64,000 nt of DNA from Anaerolineae bacterium (lineage in GTDB: Bacteria > Chloroflexota > Anaerolineae > Aggregatilineales > Phototrophicaceae). The stretch lies in assembly GCA_022824365.1 (NCBI GenBank), contig JAJEAA010000028.1:369168-433167 (forward strand). Direction: 5' to 3'. Of this stretch, positions 60,066-64,000 are shown in pieces (position 1 is the stretch's first letter; each line of letters begins with the position of its first letter). The position numbers were made by a program, and so were the translations under genes. The notes beneath the pieces were generated by a model. It saw only the letters and a program-made list of their open reading frames with translations. It was not told the origin of the DNA and searched no databases.

Positions 60066-62561
60066 CTAGCGCTGTGCCGCCACACCGAGGACGCGGACGC
60101 GGTCAGCCTCTGCTTCGGCGATGGCGAGCAGCCGCCCATCGGGACTGAAGGCAGTGGCGGAAGGAGTAAGCAAGAAGGCGGCGGCGGACGAGCGGGGATT
60201 GAGCGCGTTGGCGATTCGCAGTTGCCTCCTTCCGTTTCGCTCTTCCGCGCTCAAAGCCACGAGCGCTTCGGCGCCCGGAATGACTTGCGGACGGAAGGCG
60301 GCTGCCGACATCACGGCGCCGGCCAGATGATAAAAGCGCCGGTCCTCGCCGCTGTCAACGCGCAGTTGGTAGAGGCTGTCGCCGCTGCTGTAGACGAAGT
60401 CGCCGAGGGCGGCAGTGGGCGGGGCGAGGACGAAGCCGCGTCCGCGCATCGGGACCAAAGCCTGGCTGAATGCCGGATCGCCAGAGCCTGCCTCGTAGAC
60501 CCAGAGGGCGGCGCGCCGATCGCCGCTCGATTCGCCGTTGACCGCGAGCCAGCGCCCGTCTCGGCTGAAAGCGGCGGATGTCAACGGATAGGCGTAGTGA
60601 TAGCGCAAAACGAGTTCGCTCGCTGCTGGCGCGGAAGCATCAAAGCGCCAAACAGTGAGGGCGCCGGCTTGACGCGAGATCTTTAGCGCTTCGTCGCCGC
60701 TGATGGCAGCCAGTTTGTCGCCCGCCTTGTTCCAAGCCAGTCCACGGATCGGACCCGCTTGCGAGCCCAAAGGAATTGATTTTAATGCCTGCAAGCTGGC
60801 GCTCAACTCGATCAGCCTGAGGTCCCCACTGCGGTCGCCGGCCGCCAGCCACTTCCCATCCGGGCTGAAGGCGATGGCGCTCGCAGCTGCCGGCGGCGCA
60901 GGTTCAAGCGAGATCGGCGCGAAATCCGGCCCGCTGAAGAGCGCGATATCGCCGCGCGCGGATACTGCCGCCAGCGCCCTACCCCCCGGCGACCAGACGA
61001 CGGCTATGGGAGACGGCAGACGCAACAGCGCCACAGTATCGAGGCTATCGAGGGTTGCGCTGTTTATCTGACGGTTCGATGGAGATTGAACAGTCTCGGA
61101 TAGCGCAAGATCGTCCCCCGCTCTGGCGTTTGCGCTCCCGGCGGCCACCGGTTCTAGGTAATAGTGATAGGCCTTCACGTCGCTCTCGACTGTCCAGCCG
61201 ACTTGGCCGTCAACTTCGACCAGCCACCAGACCCAGGGACTGTTGCAGGCTGGCCCATCAAGCACGGCGTCGATGACGGTTCTTGGCGGGATCTCGCCGA
61301 CTTGCTCGGATCGATAATCCGGCTCGGCGCGCAGGCGGTTGGCGAGCGTCGTCGAGGCGATGCGCGCGTTTGACTCGCCGATGCCGATGCGCGGCGGCAG
61401 GAAGCTGCTGTACTCCGGCGGACAGAAGTGAACCGTGCCGCTGGCGGCTTGAGCCGGATTCAGGACGGGCAGGCTGGCGCAGTCGCCGGCGAGTTCGAGC
61501 ACGCTGCGGCTGACCCAGCCGGCGCGATAAAAGAGCCAGTCGCCGCTCGCGTTCGCGCCCAGGACGGCTTGCTGCTCATGTTCATGCAGGCGGGCCGCTT
61601 GCCGGCCCCCCGGCCCCGCCCGCACATTAACCGCCCCGCTGCTTGGACGCATGAAACAACCAGTCGCGCTGCCGATTGCCGGATTGACGAGCGGAATGTT
61701 GTAGCAGGCGCCCGTTAGTAATGCGCCACCTGCTCTCACCCAGCCGTCGGTCGCTTGATACCAGTCCAGCGCGGCGCTCCTGCCGATCACGTTAGCCGAA
61801 ACGGCGCGGCTGACGACAGCGGCAGTGTCCTCTCGGCTGTCATAGATGGGCAACTCGGTGGCGCTGACCCGGCAGATCTCGTCGGCGGCGCGGCGTCGGC
61901 TGGAGACTCCGCTGCCATCGGCCGGGCAGCCCAGCGCGAAATCCGCCCGGATGAGGCCGAAATCGGCGCGGCAAATATCAATGTGATCAGGTACGCCATC
62001 GCCGTCTTCATCGCGCATGATGGCGCAGCCTTCCGCCGCGGCGGCGCCAGCTTGTTCAGGGCAGCGGTCCAGGTGGTCAGGACTGCCATCCCCATCGCGG
62101 TCAGCGGCTGAGGCTTGCGGGCAGCCCGGACGCGCAGCTGCGGCGACGCCGGAGATTTGCGGACAGTCGTCGCTTGGATCAGCGAGGCCGTCGCCATCGC
62201 TATCGGCGTCGATGCGCGAGACCGGCTGCGTCCCCGCGCCCAGGTTGGGAAAGCGCTCATCACAAACTTGCGCCAGGCTGCCATCGGCGCTTATATGCAC
62301 CGCGTAGGGCGCGCCCTCAAATTCAAATAAGAGCCGGCGCGCCTCGACCGGGTCGGGCAGGGGAAGCCCGCCGATCAGATCGCAGCCGAGGTCGGTCGCG
62401 CGAGCCGGTAAAAGCGAACTGGAAGCAGGCTCAGCCGAAGCCGGCAAAGGCGGATAGGCGACGCGGCGAGCAGCCTCGATCAACTCGGGCGTCTGGCTCT
62501 GGCCGGTGGACAGGCTGACGAAGCAAAGGCAAAGGACGAAAAGGCTTGTAATTGTCCGCAA
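60066..62561 (-). CDS. Large secreted protein with TSP3, SH3-like and WD40-like repeats
   Basis: The 831-residue protein starts with a signal peptide (MRTITSLFVLCLCFVSLSTGQSQ). Calcium-binding thrombospondin type-3 repeats follow (~118-195: DADSDGDGLADPSDDCP, DRDGDGSPDHLDRCP, DEDGDGVPDHIDIC). SH3b-like modules come next (SSGAVNVRAGPGGRQAARL, TTLANRLRAEPDYRSEQVGEIPP). A C-terminal WD40-like propeller follows (~510-830; IAVVWSPGGRALAAVS, IAFSPDGKWLAAGDRSGDLRLIE). It probably acts outside the membrane in binding or scaffolding. It is divergent from a protein kinase gene. Confidence 0.78.
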   Translation of the reverse strand: MRTITSLFVLCLCFVSLSTGQSQTPELIEAARRVAYPPLPASAEPASSSLLPARATDLGCDLIGGLPLPDPVEARRLLFEFEGAPYAVHISADGSLAQVCDERFPNLGAGTQPVSRIDADSDGDGLADPSDDCPQISGVAAAARPGCPQASAADRDGDGSPDHLDRCPEQAGAAAAEGCAIMRDEDGDGVPDHIDICRADFGLIRADFALGCPADGSGVSSRRRAADEICRVSATELPIYDSREDTAAVVSRAVSANVIGRSAALDWYQATDGWVRAGGALLTGACYNIPLVNPAIGSATGCFMRPSSGAVNVRAGPGGRQAARLHEHEQQAVLGANASGDWLFYRAGWVSRSVLELAGDCASLPVLNPAQAASGTVHFCPPEYSSFLPPRIGIGESNARIASTTLANRLRAEPDYRSEQVGEIPPRTVIDAVLDGPACNSPWVWWLVEVDGQVGWTVESDVKAYHYYLEPVAAGSANARAGDDLALSETVQSPSNRQINSATLDSLDTVALLRLPSPIAVVWSPGGRALAAVSARGDIALFSGPDFAPISLEPAPPAAASAIAFSPDGKWLAAGDRSGDLRLIELSASLQALKSIPLGSQAGPIRGLAWNKAGDKLAAISGDEALKISRQAGALTVWRFDASAPAASELVLRYHYAYPLTSAAFSRDGRWLAVNGESSGDRRAALWVYEAGSGDPAFSQALVPMRGRGFVLAPPTAALGDFVYSSGDSLYQLRVDSGEDRRFYHLAGAVMSAAAFRPQVIPGAEALVALSAEERNGRRQLRIANALNPRSSAAAFLLTPSATAFSPDGRLLAIAEAEADRVRVLGVAAQR

Positions 62562-62708
62562 GAATAATCTCCGCTCGCCGCTGACGGTTTGGCGTCATTG
62601 TAACCGACGTGGGGAGAACGAAGGGTAAAGCGACCCTGTTTCTAGGGGACGAAAACTGGTACATTGCCTGCTTATGCCATCGCTCGGCTGCAGCCCGCCG
62701 GACAGGAC

Positions 62709-63833
62709 ATGCCGCGACTTTCGGAACTGTATCAGCTGGACAACTTCATCGATACCTTCGCGCTGGGGCATTACGCGCGTGTGCTGGATGCGGTGGACTT
62801 GCGCACAGGCGGCTCGGTCGCCTTCAAAGTGATGCGTCCGGAACATCTGGATAGCAGCGGCGATATGCGCTGGGAATATCGCGCTTTTGGCAACGAGGCG
62901 GAGATCCTGGCGCGGCTCTGGCATAGCCCCAACATCGTCAAGCTCTATGACTGCGGCTTCATCTCCGACCGCGAGGAAGCGCCCCGCAACGGCGAGATCA
63001 CCTCCTATCAAAGCGATATCCGCGGCTTCAAAGAGGCGATGCCGCGTTTTGCCTCGGCCGGCTGGCGCCCATATCTGTCGATGGAAAACCTGCCGCGCCA
63101 CCACAGCCTCTTTTATTTGATGAAACCGAACCGCCCCAACAGCCGCTGGCGTTTGCCGAGCGAGGAAGGCTTGGCGCTGGCCCTGCAATTCAGCTCCTTG
63201 TTGACCCTGGCGCACAGCATGCAGATCGTCTATCTCGATCACAAGCTGGAGCACGTCTATTGGGACGGCGCGCATCTGAAAGTGATCGACTTCAACAGCT
63301 CGCGCCGCCTGGAAGACGAACGGACCCAATCGCCCCAGCAATACAGCAAAGATGTGCACAATATGTGCGTCGGCGTCTTGTATCCGCTGTTCACCGGCAT
63401 GTCGCCACAGAAGACCTCCCTGCGGCCCCAGCCGAGCAGCCGGGAAGCGGTCGAGGCGCGCTACACCGATATCGACAGCCTCGATTTTTCAATGGAGCCC
63501 AGCTTGAGCGAGGGCATCGCCGAATTGCTGCAGCGGGGCGCGGCCGAAAGCATCACGACCGTGCAGGAGTTCATCAACGGCTTGCAGCGCGTGGCGACGC
63601 AGCACGGCTGGCAATTCTCCGATTACTACACCAACCCGGCCAGCAGCCAGGCCCGCGAGCAGATGCGGGCCGGCTTGCAGCGTTTGCGCGGGGGGCAGGA
63701 GCAAGTGCGCGAAGCTCGCGATCTCTTCCGCGAGGCGCTGATTCAAGACGGGATCAGCCGCGACCTGGAAGACGAACTGCGGCGCTTGGTCCTGGTCTTG
63801 AACGAGATGCTGAACAGCCGGGTTGTGCCTTAG
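62709..63833 (+). CDS. Divergent serine/threonine-type protein kinase
   Basis: The protein (374 aa) has a kinase fold: the ATP lysine in GSVAFKVM (K40), an alpha-C Glu in GNEAEILARL, IVKLYDCG, a hinge near residue 135 (FYLMKPN), a catalytic loop YLDHKLEHVYW (D177, K179) and KVIDFNSSRR (D194). The metal-binding Asn of HRDxKxxN is H182 and DFG is DFN, so activity is uncertain though Asp and Lys are kept. The last 100 residues are helical (REQMRAGLQRLRGGQEQVRE). ATG 62709 is preferred over a TTG at 62664. Confidence 0.7.
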   Translation: MPRLSELYQLDNFIDTFALGHYARVLDAVDLRTGGSVAFKVMRPEHLDSSGDMRWEYRAFGNEAEILARLWHSPNIVKLYDCGFISDREEAPRNGEITSYQSDIRGFKEAMPRFASAGWRPYLSMENLPRHHSLFYLMKPNRPNSRWRLPSEEGLALALQFSSLLTLAHSMQIVYLDHKLEHVYWDGAHLKVIDFNSSRRLEDERTQSPQQYSKDVHNMCVGVLYPLFTGMSPQKTSLRPQPSSREAVEARYTDIDSLDFSMEPSLSEGIAELLQRGAAESITTVQEFINGLQRVATQHGWQFSDYYTNPASSQAREQMRAGLQRLRGGQEQVREARDLFREALIQDGISRDLEDELRRLVLVLNEMLNSRVVP

Positions 63834-63847
63834 AGATTTGCCACAGA

Positions 63848-63990
63848 AGTAGAACCAACAAAGTAATGAGAAAATATTGCAAGGTAAAGAGAATGGCAAA
63901 AACCGAAATCATTGTAGGGGCGACTCTGTGAGTCGCCCGCTTACAACATCCACTACATTTCATTTGTCGCATGACTAACTTGGTTTTACT
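63848..63990. mobile_element. 143-bp MITE-like element, copy B
   Basis: This element is almost identical to copy A: two 1-base indels and two substitutions over the 151 bp they share. It has the same imperfect terminal inverted repeats and the central GGGCGACTC/GAGTCGCCC hairpin. GA flanks both sides. Removing the element and one GA rejoins the flanks as GCCACAGAGGCACAGA, the repeat type seen at 49237, which supports insertion into an older repeat. The window ends 10 bp later. Confidence 0.7.
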
Positions 63991-64000
63991 GAGGCACAGA

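Overview
The window reads as 64 kb of a high-GC bacterial chromosome, most likely a Chloroflexota (Anaerolineae-like) genome. This is inferred from the gene mix: a LysW-dependent lysine cluster, peptidoglycan genes (MurF, Ddl, MurQ), a YoaR/VanW-type envelope protein, an F420 gamma-glutamyl ligase-like protein and a zinc-type ribosomal protein L32. No rRNA, tRNA, CRISPR array, prophage or full insertion sequence was seen. Gene density is high, with many ATGA start/stop overlaps.

Layout. 1-6.2 kb: end of murF, ddl, a membrane GT2 glycosyltransferase, a threonine dehydratase-like enzyme, a pseudouridine synthase and a PlsC acyltransferase. 7.4-13.2 kb: a tight operon (MFS transporter, NagZ, AmiE-like serine hydrolase, BadF-type MurNAc/GlcNAc kinase, MurQ) that forms a complete PTS-independent route from muropeptide to GlcNAc-6-phosphate. 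13.2-16.8 kb: enoyl-CoA hydratase, fabD and rpmF behind a consensus sigma-70 promoter, and a fructosamine kinase. 16.8-26.5 kb: the alpha-aminoadipate lysine pathway, lysW-X-Y-Z-J-K-homocitrate synthase, then lysT-lysU after a reversed MFS gene. lysW itself is only 58 codons. It is preceded by an apparent ribosome-mediated attenuator: a 14-codon leader peptide with four Lys codons, a GC-rich terminator, and a segment able to form a competing antiterminator.

26.6-41.7 kb holds housekeeping and envelope genes: ComM/YifB, FtcD, PEP carboxylase, VOC protein, M1 peptidase lipoprotein, UbiA prenyltransferase, CCA/poly(A) nucleotidyltransferase, a CcdA-thioredoxin fusion followed by a TlpA protein, DUF2085 and a PspA-like protein. 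41.7-49.4 kb holds a polytopic membrane protein, an FAD oxidoreductase, a BatA/VWA protein and a YcaQ-type DNA glycosylase. 49.4-56.7 kb holds DUF433, split FetB and FetA, YjjX, a GNAT, TrmD, a sucrase/ferredoxin-like protein and a VanW protein. 56.7-63.8 kb holds a duplicated SWIM-like protein, an ABC substrate-binding protein behind a strong palindrome, a CofE-like protein, a large secreted TSP3/SH3/WD40 protein, and a divergent protein kinase.

The non-coding signals stand out. A small MITE-like element of about 143 bp occurs twice almost identically (53.6 and 63.85 kb) and once in diverged form (50.6 kb). A separate element of about 250 bp with 20-bp perfect inverted termini sits at 43.3 kb. 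All functional calls rest on reading motifs by eye; no database search was run.
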